Source of the DNA: Bradyrhizobium sp. JYMT SZCCT0180
Lineage (GTDB): Bacteria; Pseudomonadota; Alphaproteobacteria; Rhizobiales; Xanthobacteraceae
Assembly: GCF_018130165.1 (NCBI RefSeq)
Contig: NZ_JAFCLZ010000032.1
Span: 1-64,000, forward strand
Length of the DNA: 64,000 nt
Direction of reading: 5' to 3'
Below the pieces are notes generated by a model, which did not search any database, was not told where the DNA came from, and saw only the letters and a list, made by a program, of their open reading frames with translations. A program made the position numbers and the translations under genes. Shown here piece after piece: positions 36,205 through 44,519 of this stretch; position 1 is the stretch's first letter; each line of letters opens with the position of its first letter.

Positions 36205-37359
36205 TCACAGCCCCATCTGCCTCGACGCCAGATCCTTCATGATCTCCTCCGTGCCGCCGCCGATCGCGTTGACCTTCACCTCGCGGTAGATGCGCTCGAC
36301 CTTGATGCCGCGCATGAAGCCGGCGCCGCCGAAGATCTGCACGGCTTCAGAGGCGCAGAACGCCATGGTCTGGGTCGCCTGGTTCTTCATCATGCAGATC
36401 TCGGCAACCGGGCTTTCGCCCTGGCCGAGCCGCCATGCCAGCATTTCCAGCATCGCCTGCGACGCCGCGACCTTCTGCGCCATGTCGACCAGCTTGTGGC
36501 GGATCACCTGGTGCTGTGCGATCGGTTTGCCGAATGTCTGGCGCTCCTTGGCGTAGGCGATCGCCTCCTCGACGCAGACGCGCGCGTAAGCCGTGCAGCT
36601 CGCCGCCATGCCCATCCGCTCGCTGTTGAAATTGTGCATGATCAGCTTGAAGCCCTGGCCTTCCTCGCCGAGCAGGTTTTGGACCGGCACGCGGCATTCG
36701 TCGAAATGCAGCGTCGCGGTGTCCGAGGCCCACCAGCCCATCTTCTTGAGTTTGGTGCGCGAAAGCCCCGGCGTATCGCCCTCGATCAAGAGCAGGCTGA
36801 CGCCGCCGGCGCCCTCACCGCCGGTGCGCACGGCGACCGTCAGATAATCGGCGCGCATGCCTGACGTAATAAACGTCTTCTCGCCGCTGACGACATAATG
36901 GTCGCCGTCGCGGCGCGCCCTGGTGCGGAGATTGGCGACGTCGGAGCCGCCGCTCGGCTCGGTGATCGCCAGCGCCGATATCTTCTTGCCCGACAGCACT
37001 TCGGGCAGCACCCGCGCCTTGATCTCGGGGCGGGCGGCGCGCGCGATTGGCGGCGAGCCGATGGTGTGGCTCATCAGACTGGAGGAGACACCGCCGGCGC
37101 CGGCACGCGCGAGTTCCTGCGAGGCCACGATTTTCATGAACTGGTCGGCAGCGACGCCGCCATATTCCTCGGGGAAACCCAGCCCCAGCAGGCCGATCTC
37201 GGCGGCCTTGGCATATAGTGCGCGCGGAAACTCGCCGGCCTCGTCCCATTCATGGGCATAGGGCTCGATCTCACGCGTCACAAAGCGCCGCATCACGTCG
37301 CGAAACGCTTCGTGATCCGCGTTGTAAAACGGGCTGTTCGCCTTTGTCCGCTCCAGCAT
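36205..37359 (-). CDS. Acyl-CoA dehydrogenase (first of three)
   Basis: A 384-residue acyl-CoA dehydrogenase. ISALAITEPSGGSDVANLRT is the flavin motif, then YVVSGEKTFITSG, QIFGGAGFMRGIKVERIYREVKV and the C-terminal IGGGTEEIM with the usual Glu. GGGAGG lies before the ATG. It is the promoter-proximal gene of the minus-strand CoA cluster. It faces a divergent solute-binding protein gene across a 173-base region with a strong inverted repeat. It is similar enough in layout to the next gene to suggest an old duplication. Confidence 0.92.
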   Translation of the reverse strand: MLERTKANSPFYNADHEAFRDVMRRFVTREIEPYAHEWDEAGEFPRALYAKAAEIGLLGLGFPEEYGGVAADQFMKIVASQELARAGAGGVSSSLMSHTIGSPPIARAARPEIKARVLPEVLSGKKISALAITEPSGGSDVANLRTRARRDGDHYVVSGEKTFITSGMRADYLTVAVRTGGEGAGGVSLLLIEGDTPGLSRTKLKKMGWWASDTATLHFDECRVPVQNLLGEEGQGFKLIMHNFNSERMGMAASCTAYARVCVEEAIAYAKERQTFGKPIAQHQVIRHKLVDMAQKVAASQAMLEMLAWRLGQGESPVAEICMMKNQATQTMAFCASEAVQIFGGAGFMRGIKVERIYREVKVNAIGGGTEEIMKDLASRQMGL

Positions 37360-37406
37360 GCTGTCCTCCCGACGGAATCACGATGCCCTGAATCGGCCGG
37401 CCTAAA

Positions 37407-37454
37407 CTTGCGTTGAGCGGCTGACCGGCGCCCGCGCCAGCAACTCAACGCAAG
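37407..37454. promoter_or_regulatory. Long inverted repeat in a divergent promoter region
   Basis: CTTGCGTTGAG (37407-37417) and CTCAACGCAAG (37444-37454) are exact 11-base inverted arms separated by 26 bases that contain further GC-rich self-pairing. It lies between the divergent acyl-CoA dehydrogenase (start 37359) and solute-binding protein (start 37533). It could be a shared operator, for example for the AraC protein encoded at 31904-32734, or a hairpin in the leader of either gene. Confidence 0.5.
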
Positions 37455-37532
37455 ACCGGTTCCCCGGCCATGCCCTAGCCTTCTGCAAAAAAGCAATAAC
37501 ACAAAATCGGCAAAACGCCGGGGAGATGAAGC

Positions 37533-38741
37533 ATGATCCGATGGAGCCAATCTGTCCCGGCCATTTTCCTCGCGCTGTCGCTCGCCGCATCGTCGGCTGC
37601 CTTCGCGCAACAGCCCGGCATCACCGCGACCGAAATCAAGTTCGGCAACATCATGCCGTATAGCGGCCCGGCCTCGGCGCTCAGCGTCGTCGGCAAGGCC
37701 TTTGCCGGCTATTTCGACATGGTCAACGAGAAGGGCGGCGTCAACGGGCGCAAGCTCAACATGGTCTCGCTTGACGACGGCTTCTCGCCGCCGAAGACGG
37801 TCGAGGCGACGCGACGGCTGGTCGAAAGCGAGAACGTCGCCTTCATGTTCGGCACCATGGGCACCGCGCCGAGTTCGGCGACCGCGAAATACCTCAACAA
37901 CGCCAAGGTGCCGCACCTGTTCCTGATCTCATCCGCGTCGAAATGGAACGATCCGGTCAACCAGCCCTGGCTGATGGCGCTGCCCTGGGCACCGAATTAT
38001 GTCGAGGAAGCCGGCATCGACGTGCGCTATGCGCGCGCCAAAAATCCCAATGCACGCTTTGCGATCCTTTACCAGAACGACGACGCCGGGAAGGATTACC
38101 TGCGCGGCGTGAAAGAGGCGCTTGGGGCCGACGCCGACAAGGCGATCGCGCTGGCATCGAGCTTCGAAGTCGCCGATCCCAGCGTAGATTCGCAGATCCT
38201 CACCCTTGCCAACACCAAGGCCGACGTTTTCCTGATCTACAGCGTGACGCCACGCGCCTGCGCGCAGGCGATCCGCAAAGCGTATGAGACCGGTTGGCGG
38301 CCGATGCGCTTCATCTCCTCGGGCTGCGCCAACAAGGAAACGGTGATGGTGCCGGCGGGCCTGGAAGCCGCGAGCGGCATCATGTCGGTCGGCTCGCTAA
38401 AACCGTACACGGCCGATTCCAAGGATCCTGACCTGGTCGCCTACCGCGATTTCATGAAGGCGCGGGTGCCGAACGTCGATCCGGCGAATTTCGCCGCCGG
38501 CTATGGCTACATGGTCGCTCAGGCGCTGGTGGTGGTGCTGGAGCAGTGCAAGAACGATCTGAGCCGCGAGAACATCATGGCGCAGGCCGCCAACCTCAAA
38601 GACGTGCAACTGCCGCTGCTGATGCCGGGCGTCAAGCTCAACACCTCACCGAAGGACTATCGACCCATCAAGGACGGCTACATGGTCGAGTTTCGCGACA
38701 GCCAGTTCAACGTGATCAGCGAGTTGCTGCGGGGTTCGTGA
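37533..38741 (+). CDS. ABC transporter substrate-binding protein, branched-chain amino acid type
   Basis: A 402-residue periplasmic binding protein (Peripla_BP_6 fold). The signal peptide ends SSAAFAQ (about residue 25). The mature part starts ITATEIKFGNIMPYSGPASAL and includes the ligand loop around NNAKVPHLFLISSASKW. It lacks neighbouring permease and ATPase genes. It is divergent from the acyl-CoA dehydrogenase cluster, so its ligand may be the acid that feeds that pathway (inference). GGGGAG lies before the ATG. It is related to, but clearly distinct from, the binding protein at 39955-41154. Confidence 0.91.
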   Translation: MIRWSQSVPAIFLALSLAASSAAFAQQPGITATEIKFGNIMPYSGPASALSVVGKAFAGYFDMVNEKGGVNGRKLNMVSLDDGFSPPKTVEATRRLVESENVAFMFGTMGTAPSSATAKYLNNAKVPHLFLISSASKWNDPVNQPWLMALPWAPNYVEEAGIDVRYARAKNPNARFAILYQNDDAGKDYLRGVKEALGADADKAIALASSFEVADPSVDSQILTLANTKADVFLIYSVTPRACAQAIRKAYETGWRPMRFISSGCANKETVMVPAGLEAASGIMSVGSLKPYTADSKDPDLVAYRDFMKARVPNVDPANFAAGYGYMVAQALVVVLEQCKNDLSRENIMAQAANLKDVQLPLLMPGVKLNTSPKDYRPIKDGYMVEFRDSQFNVISELLRGS

Positions 38742-38763
38742 ACCGGGTGACTTGCCGTGGTTG

Positions 38764-39864
38764 TCAGCTCAATGCCGTGAGTGCCGCGCGTTCAAACGGC
38801 ATCAAATCGTCGCTCCTGCCGTCACGCACTTTGAGCAGCCATTCCGGATCCTGTAGCAGCGCCCGGCCGACCGCGACGAGATCGAACTCGTCGCGATCGA
38901 GGCGGCGGATCAGTTCGTCAAGCGAGGCGGGCTGTGAACTCTCTCCGCCAAAAGCTGCGACGAACTCGCCGGTCAGACCGACCGAGCCGACCGTGATCTT
39001 CGGCACCGCCGTCACTTTCTTGGCCCATCCGGCGAAATTCAGGTCGGAGCCTTCGAACTCCGGCTCCCAGAAGCGACGTTGCGAACAATGCAGGATGTCG
39101 ACGCCCGCATCGACCAGAGGCTTGAGCCAGGCTTCCAATGCGCGAGGGCTGTCCGCCAGCTTCACCGCAAAGTCCTGCTGCTTCCAGTGGCTGAGGCGTA
39201 GCAGGATCGGGAACTCGGCGCCGACGGATTTGCGCACGGCGCGGACGATATCGGCCGCAAACCGCGCCCGGCCGGGCAGGTCCTTGCCGCCATAGGCATC
39301 CTCGCGCCGGTTGGTACCGTCCCAAAAGAACTGATCGATGAGGTAACCATGGGCGCCGTGCAATTCCACGGCATCGAAGCCGAGGCGCTTCGCCGCAAGC
39401 GCCGCATCGGCAAAGGCAGCAATGGTATCGGCGACATCCTCTTCGCTCATGGGGTCGCCGAACTTCTTGTCCGGCCGCGACAGGCCGGACGGACTGTCAT
39501 ACGCGCCGGGAGGCGACCAGTCCTTGGCCTTCGTGCGGACGGCTCCGACATGCCAAAGTTGCGGAGCCATCAGGCCACCGGCGGCATGCACCTCGTCGAC
39601 CACCCGCCGCCAGGCCGCAAGCTCCTTTTCGCCGTGAAAGCGGGGAACGTTCGGATCGTTCAGCGACGCCGGGCGACTTACCCCCGTCCCTTCCGAGATG
39701 ATGAGCCCGACCATGCCTTCGGCGCGGCGGCGGTAGTATTGCGCGACGTCCTCGGTGGCTATTCCACCCGGAGAGAACGAGCGCGTCATCGGCGCCATGA
39801 TGACGCGGTTCGGCAAGTGCAACCCTTTGAACTTGAAGGGCCGGAAAAGGACGTCGATAGACAT
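38764..39864 (-). CDS. NADH:flavin oxidoreductase, old yellow enzyme family
   Basis: A 366-residue FMN-dependent TIM-barrel enzyme. It starts IDVLFRPFKFKGLHLPNRVIMAPMTR. The substrate and flavin site ELHGAHGYLIDQFFWDGTNRREDAYGG is typical for ene-reductases and related 2,4-dienoyl-CoA-type reductases. The likely reaction is reduction of an activated C=C bond. I prefer the ATG at 39864 because GGGAG is 5 bases upstream. An upstream in-frame ATG at 39882 lacks this. It is the last gene of the five-gene operon that starts at 44309. Confidence 0.9.
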   Translation of the reverse strand: MSIDVLFRPFKFKGLHLPNRVIMAPMTRSFSPGGIATEDVAQYYRRRAEGMVGLIISEGTGVSRPASLNDPNVPRFHGEKELAAWRRVVDEVHAAGGLMAPQLWHVGAVRTKAKDWSPPGAYDSPSGLSRPDKKFGDPMSEEDVADTIAAFADAALAAKRLGFDAVELHGAHGYLIDQFFWDGTNRREDAYGGKDLPGRARFAADIVRAVRKSVGAEFPILLRLSHWKQQDFAVKLADSPRALEAWLKPLVDAGVDILHCSQRRFWEPEFEGSDLNFAGWAKKVTAVPKITVGSVGLTGEFVAAFGGESSQPASLDELIRRLDRDEFDLVAVGRALLQDPEWLLKVRDGRSDDLMPFERAALTALS

Positions 39865-39954
39865 TCGCACTCCCTGATTCATCGCTTCAGAACTGCGCGT
39901 TCTGTCTTGCGGATGGACAGACCGGGCCGCGCATGCGGCCCGTCGCCATCACCC

Positions 39955-41154
39955 TCATTTTTGCTCGCCGCTGAGCACTTCACCGAACTGTTCCCACGAG
40001 CTGCCGGTCCAGCGCTGCAGTTGAAGCTGCGTATAGGCCATGCTGTTGTCCGGCCCCGTGTTGGCCGTGATACCCGGAATGAGGGTCGGAAGCGATAGCC
40101 CCCGTATGCTGCGCGCCTGCTTGAGGATGTTCTCACGCGACAGATCGTTGCCACACTGTTTGAGCACCTGCTCCAGGATTTGTCCCTGCTGGGTACCGAA
40201 CAGATAATTGGCGTCGCCGATGTCGGCGCCCGGCAGGTACTTCGCAAAGTGCTCGCGGTACCACTTCATGCCGGGATCGTCGGCCCATTTCTTGTCGCCG
40301 GGATCCTTGAGCATCGTCGCGGCGATGATGCCGACCGCCTTCTCGGGCCCCGCGGGGACGATGGTTGAAGAGACCGAGGTCGACACCAGATTAATCAGGA
40401 ACAGCGGCTTCCAGCCAATCTCGTCGGTCTTCTTGATGGCCTGCGCCGCGAATTTAGGTGTGCCGGCGAACAGAAACACCTCGGCGCCCGACGATTTCAG
40501 CGAGACCACATGGGAATCGATCGTCGGCTCGCTCACCTCATAGGAGGACGCGATGACCTTTTTGTCGAAATCGTCCTTCAGATGACCCTTGAAAGCGTTG
40601 ATGAAGTCCTTACCGAGATCGTCGTTCTGATACAGGATCGCAACCTTTGCGTTCGGCTGGGTCTGAGCAATGTACCTCGCGTAGATCCGCCCCTCGGTCG
40701 TGTAGCTGGGCAGTCCCGTGGTGGTCATGGGGAATTCGGCGAAGTTCGCGAATTTGGTCACGCCACTCACCACGAATAGGTGCGGGACCTTCTTCGCATT
40801 GACGTATTTGATGGTGGCGCTGATTCCGGGCGTGCCGAGCGGGCCAAACAGAAATGCGACCTCGTCGCTTTCGATGAGCTTCCTGGTCTGCTCGACCGTC
40901 TTCGGCGGACTATACGCATCGTCGTAGGTAATCAGGTTTATCTTCCGGCCATTAATGCCGCCGCGATCGTTGACCGAGTTGACATAGGCGATCAGCCCCT
41001 TGCCGGTGTTGCTTAGCGGGGAGGCCGGACCGCTGAACGGAAACGTGGCGCCGATCTTGACTTCCGATTCGGTAATACCTGCCGTTTCGCCATGCGCCGT
41101 GCCGACCACGAGCGCCAGGATCGTGGCTGCAGCCGCAGCTGTTCTTCCCAACAT
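39955..41154 (-). CDS. ABC transporter substrate-binding protein, branched-chain amino acid type
   Basis: A 399-residue periplasmic binding protein. The signal peptide ends GTAHGE. The mature start is ITESEVKIGATFPFSGPASPLS. The sequence DDAYSPPKTVEQTRKLIES resembles the protein at 37533-38741. It lies inside an operon of CoA ligase, reductase and isomerase-like genes, so it probably brings in the compound those enzymes degrade. No permease or ATPase is encoded nearby. AGGGAGGGG lies before the ATG. Confidence 0.91.
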   Translation of the reverse strand: MLGRTAAAAATILALVVGTAHGETAGITESEVKIGATFPFSGPASPLSNTGKGLIAYVNSVNDRGGINGRKINLITYDDAYSPPKTVEQTRKLIESDEVAFLFGPLGTPGISATIKYVNAKKVPHLFVVSGVTKFANFAEFPMTTTGLPSYTTEGRIYARYIAQTQPNAKVAILYQNDDLGKDFINAFKGHLKDDFDKKVIASSYEVSEPTIDSHVVSLKSSGAEVFLFAGTPKFAAQAIKKTDEIGWKPLFLINLVSTSVSSTIVPAGPEKAVGIIAATMLKDPGDKKWADDPGMKWYREHFAKYLPGADIGDANYLFGTQQGQILEQVLKQCGNDLSRENILKQARSIRGLSLPTLIPGITANTGPDNSMAYTQLQLQRWTGSSWEQFGEVLSGEQK

Positions 41155-41197
41155 TGTCTCCCCTCCCTGTTTGATTGAACTGCCCGTACCGTCGTGT

Positions 41198-41935
41198 TCA
41201 CCACTTTTCCTTGAACGGGCGTATTTCCAGCTCGAACGTCCAGGCGCTGCGCGGCTGCTGATAGAGCTGCCAATACGCCTCGGCCACCGATGCCGGCGGC
41301 ATCAACGCGTCCGGATCGCTCAGCGCGTCGGGCCCGAGCGCCTCGAGGCGGCGCTGCTGCACCCACGCGGTGTTGACGCCGGAATCGATGATGAGATGCC
41401 CGACATGGATGTTCCTCGGGCCCAATTCGCGCGCCATCGCCTGGGCCACCGCGCGCAGGCCGAACTTGGCGCTGGCGAACGCGGCATAGCCGGAGCCGCC
41501 ACGAAGGCTTGCAGTCGCGCCGGTGAAGAAGATGTTGCCCTGCCCGCGCGGCAGCATCAGGCGCGCCGCCTCACGCCCTGCGAGGAATCCGGAGTAGCAG
41601 GCCATTTCCCACACCTTGCGAAACACCCGTTCGGTCGTATCGAGGATCGGGAAATTGACGTTGGCGCCGATGTTGAAGATGCAGACCTCGAGCGGAGCCT
41701 GCCGGTCGGCGTCGTTCAGGAAGGCGATGATCTCATCTTCCTTACGCGCATCGAGCGAGCGCGCGGAAATGGTGCCGCCGCTCGCCTCGATATCCCTCAC
41801 CAGCGGCGCCAGCTTGTCGCCGTTGCGCCGGCCGGCGAAGATCGAAAATCCCTCCGCCGCGAACTTCTTGGCGATCTCGGCGCCGATATAGTCGCCTGCG
41901 CCGATGATCGCCGCGGTCGCGTTTCGCTTGTTCAT
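41198..41935 (-). CDS. Short-chain dehydrogenase/reductase with altered active site
   Basis: A 245-residue Rossmann-fold protein. The nucleotide-binding loop IIGAGDYIGAEIAKKF is near residues 10-25. FNIGANVNF replaces the usual NNAG. The expected YxxxK motif reads FASAK, so the catalytic Tyr is Phe153 while Lys157 is kept. The Ser of the triad is also unclear (TGATAS). It may be a reductase with a shifted mechanism or a binding protein without classical activity. Fourth gene of the operon in order of transcription from 44309, it lies between the CoA ligase and the binding protein. Confidence 0.85.
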   Translation of the reverse strand: MNKRNATAAIIGAGDYIGAEIAKKFAAEGFSIFAGRRNGDKLAPLVRDIEASGGTISARSLDARKEDEIIAFLNDADRQAPLEVCIFNIGANVNFPILDTTERVFRKVWEMACYSGFLAGREAARLMLPRGQGNIFFTGATASLRGGSGYAAFASAKFGLRAVAQAMARELGPRNIHVGHLIIDSGVNTAWVQQRRLEALGPDALSDPDALMPPASVAEAYWQLYQQPRSAWTFELEIRPFKEKW

Positions 41936-41981
41936 GTTGCTCTCCTTGGCGGCATCGGACAGCGGCAGCCGCCAGTACCGG

Positions 41982-43580
41982 TCAGACCGCGGATGCGGCG
42001 CGTGTCGTTGTGGCAGTACCGCGCGCGATGGCGGCTTCCTTGAGTTTGTTCTTGAGGATCTTGCCGGTGGATGCCGCGGGCAGCGCGTCGAGGATCACGA
42101 TCTCGCTCGGCCGTTTGTAGGACGTGAGCTGCTCCGCGACATAGGCCTGCAGATCGGCGACCGTCACCTCGGCACCGGCCAGGAGCTGCACGAAGGCAAC
42201 GACCTCCTCATTGCCGTCGACCGGGCGGCCGACCACCGCGCATTGCACCACGTCCCGATGCGCGTTCATCACCCCTTCGATCTCGGCCGGATAGACGTTG
42301 AAGCCGGAGCGGATGATCATCTCCTTGGTGCGTCCGACGATGTAGAACTGACCCTGCTGGTTGACGCGGCCGAGATCACCGGTATTGAACCAGCCGTCGC
42401 GATCGATCGCGGCTGCCGTCAGATCAGGAGCGCGATAATAGCCGAGCATCACGTTCGCGCCGCGCACATGCAACTCGCCAATCTCACCAAGGCCAACTTC
42501 CTTGCCGTCGAGGCTAACGATTCTGTGTTCGATTCCCGGAAGGAATGGACCGACCGTATCGTCCGCTGCCGGATCCCCATCGCGAACGCCGGCGAGGCCC
42601 GGTGAGCACTCGGTGATGCCATAGCCGTTGAGCAGCGGGATGCCGAATTCGTCTTCGACGCGGGCCTTGAGGTCGAGGTCGAGCGGCGCGCCGGCAACCC
42701 CCATCAGCCGCAGATTGCCGCGCGCCAGTTTTGGAATGCCGTTGACCGTCTTGTATTCCAGCAGGCGCTGATAGGTTGCCGGTACGCCGTAGAGCGTGGT
42801 GATGCCTTCATTGGCGATGGAATGGGCAAGGGCCGCGGGATCGGCCTTTGCCACGACGTGCAGCGCGGCGCCGTGCATCAGGGTCGAGATCAGAAGGATC
42901 GAGTAGCCGACGATGTGCGACATCGGGAGCACGCCATAGATGCGATCGCCGGGCACGGTCCCGCGCAGGATGCCCGAGACTCTCGCGGCGACCAGCAGGT
43001 TGCGATGGCTGAGCATGACGCCCTTCGGCGCGCCGGTCGTACCGGAGGTGTACATCAAGGCGGCCACCTGGCCGTCACTGTGGCCCACGACCGGTTCGGG
43101 TTGCGCCGTCTCATTCAACGGCCCGAGTCCGATACCGCCGAACGGGCCGATGGCGCGGAGCGTTGCTTCGGCCCGGTTCGCATGGTCGGCGGCTTCCTTC
43201 GACAGTGCGGCATTGAACAGCACGCGCCGGGCACCGCTATGCGAAGCGATCAGATCGAGCTCACGTGCCGACAGCCGCGGATTGACGGGAATAGCCCAGG
43301 CCTCGAGCTTGCCGGCCGCAAACAGCATGGCCCCGAGCGCGACGCTGTTTTCGCTCGCGACCATGACGCGGTCACCGGGCCGGATGCCGAGACCGACAAA
43401 GTCCTGCGCGACGCCATCAACGGCATCGGAAAACTGCCGATAGGTCCATACGCGCCCCGCCTCGATGAAGGCGGGCAGGTCAGGCGCGTTCTCGACAAAA
43501 GGCGAATAGACGTCGTGCACCCGCGCCGGCAGTTGCGCGATCAGTTCGGCCATATCAGTGTCGGTGACGTGAACAGGCAT
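41982..43580 (-). CDS. AMP-dependent acyl-CoA synthetase
   Basis: A 532-residue ANL-superfamily CoA ligase. The phosphate loop is MYTSGTTGAPKGVMLSH. LNGYGITECSPG, FNTGDLGRVNQQGQFYIVGRTKEMIIRSGFNVYPAEIE and the C-terminal PAASTGKILKNKL with the catalytic Lys are all present. It activates a carboxylic acid to a CoA ester. The adjacent HCCA-isomerase-like and old-yellow-enzyme genes suggest an aromatic or cyclic acid, but this is inference. I chose the ATG at 43580 because GGGAGG precedes it by 6 bases, and the ATG two codons earlier is too close to that site. Confidence 0.92.
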   Translation of the reverse strand: MPVHVTDTDMAELIAQLPARVHDVYSPFVENAPDLPAFIEAGRVWTYRQFSDAVDGVAQDFVGLGIRPGDRVMVASENSVALGAMLFAAGKLEAWAIPVNPRLSARELDLIASHSGARRVLFNAALSKEAADHANRAEATLRAIGPFGGIGLGPLNETAQPEPVVGHSDGQVAALMYTSGTTGAPKGVMLSHRNLLVAARVSGILRGTVPGDRIYGVLPMSHIVGYSILLISTLMHGAALHVVAKADPAALAHSIANEGITTLYGVPATYQRLLEYKTVNGIPKLARGNLRLMGVAGAPLDLDLKARVEDEFGIPLLNGYGITECSPGLAGVRDGDPAADDTVGPFLPGIEHRIVSLDGKEVGLGEIGELHVRGANVMLGYYRAPDLTAAAIDRDGWFNTGDLGRVNQQGQFYIVGRTKEMIIRSGFNVYPAEIEGVMNAHRDVVQCAVVGRPVDGNEEVVAFVQLLAGAEVTVADLQAYVAEQLTSYKRPSEIVILDALPAASTGKILKNKLKEAAIARGTATTTRAASAV

Positions 43581-43649
43581 TGCCATCCTCCCTGGTAGAC
43601 AGCGCCGGCCCTTGTCAGGCTCTGTGCGCTAGCAGTCGAAACAAACAGC

Positions 43650-44309
43650 CTAGGAAACGCTGGCAGGAACTACGCGGGAACGGGCCTTGGCCTGTTGGGC
43701 CAGGATTTCCTCTTCCACGTCCCTGAGCTGATCCTTGCCGAAGAACATCTCGCTACCGACGAAGAAGGTCGGCGAGCCGAACGCGCCGCTGTTGACCGCG
43801 TCCTGCGTCAGCTCCATCAGCCGGTTCTTCACCGCGGCGTCCTGCGATCTTGCGGCAATCAAATCGACATCGATCCCGGAGGAGGCCAATGCCGACCGCA
43901 TCACGGCGGGGTCATCCATCTTCTTGGGCTCTTCCCACATGTGGCGGTAGACCGCACGGCAATACGGCTCGAACAGCCCCTCTGCCTGAGCCGCAACGGC
44001 GCCGCGCATCAGTTGCAGCGTATTGACCGGGAAGAACGGATTCGGGCGAAAGCTCGTGATGCCGTGCCGACGAAGGAAGCGTGCCGTCTCTGCTTCCATA
44101 AATTCGCGCTTGTTCCGGATCCCCTTCAGATAGTCCGCGGGCGACGAATTGCCCGTAAGCTTGAAGATGCCGCCGAGCAGCACCGGCACGTAATCGAATT
44201 TGACGCCGGTCCGCTTCTCGATGTCAGGAATCACAAGGCCGGAGAGATAGGCATTCGGGCTGCCGAAATCGAACAGGAACTGCGCCTGCACCGCTCGCGC
44301 GCTCGACAT
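43650..44309 (-). CDS. DsbA-family / 2-hydroxychromene-2-carboxylate isomerase-like protein
   Basis: A 219-residue thioredoxin-fold protein of the kappa-class GST/HCCA isomerase group. The N-terminal FLFDFGSPNAYLS carries the catalytic Ser at the position of the DsbA Cys. The C-terminal GAFGSPTFFVG is the cis-Pro loop. In naphthalene breakdown the HCCA isomerase uses glutathione to isomerise an aromatic ring-cleavage product. A similar isomerisation or a reductive step is likely here. It is the first gene of the five-gene minus operon and is read from the palindrome-containing promoter at 44371-44397. Confidence 0.87.
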   Translation of the reverse strand: MSSARAVQAQFLFDFGSPNAYLSGLVIPDIEKRTGVKFDYVPVLLGGIFKLTGNSSPADYLKGIRNKREFMEAETARFLRRHGITSFRPNPFFPVNTLQLMRGAVAAQAEGLFEPYCRAVYRHMWEEPKKMDDPAVMRSALASSGIDVDLIAARSQDAAVKNRLMELTQDAVNSGAFGSPTFFVGSEMFFGKDQLRDVEEEILAQQAKARSRVVPASVS

Positions 44310-44370
44310 GCCGCGTCCTCCGTCATCTGCGTTTCAAGGAGCCCGAAATGGCTCCGTTTCGGATGAGAGG

Positions 44371-44397
44371 CATATAGTTCGAAAATCGAACTGTCAA
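44371..44397 (-). promoter_or_regulatory. Promoter of the five-gene operon with an operator as its spacer
   Basis: On the minus strand TTGACA (44397-44392) is a perfect -35 box, and TATATG (44376-44371) is a good -10 box. The 15 bases between them are exactly the palindrome GTTCGA-AAA-TCGAAC (44377-44391). A protein bound there would block RNA polymerase. The 15-base spacer is shorter than the ideal 17, as in some promoters that need a regulator. The transcript would start about 50 bases before the isomerase-like gene. Confidence 0.7.
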
Positions 44398-44452
44398 TAA
44401 ATTTCAGGATATAAGGAAACAAAGGTCAACCTGGCAGCCATGATTTCCTTTA

Positions 44453-44475
44453 ATTCGATTTTCGAATGTTATATG
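44453..44475 (+). promoter_or_regulatory. Second operator and -10 box of the HxlR gene
   Basis: ATTCGA-TTT-TCGAAT (44453-44467) is a perfect palindrome with the same TTCGA-N3-TCGAA core as the site at 44377. A TATATG -10 box (44470-44475) follows directly, the same hexamer as in the opposing promoter. The two centres are 76 bases apart. Binding by the adjacent HxlR protein would give autoregulation plus control of the divergent operon. Confidence 0.65.
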
Positions 44476-44519
44476 GATGGCAATCGAACGCGTTGGAAAA
44501 TCAGCTGTTTCGAGGACAA

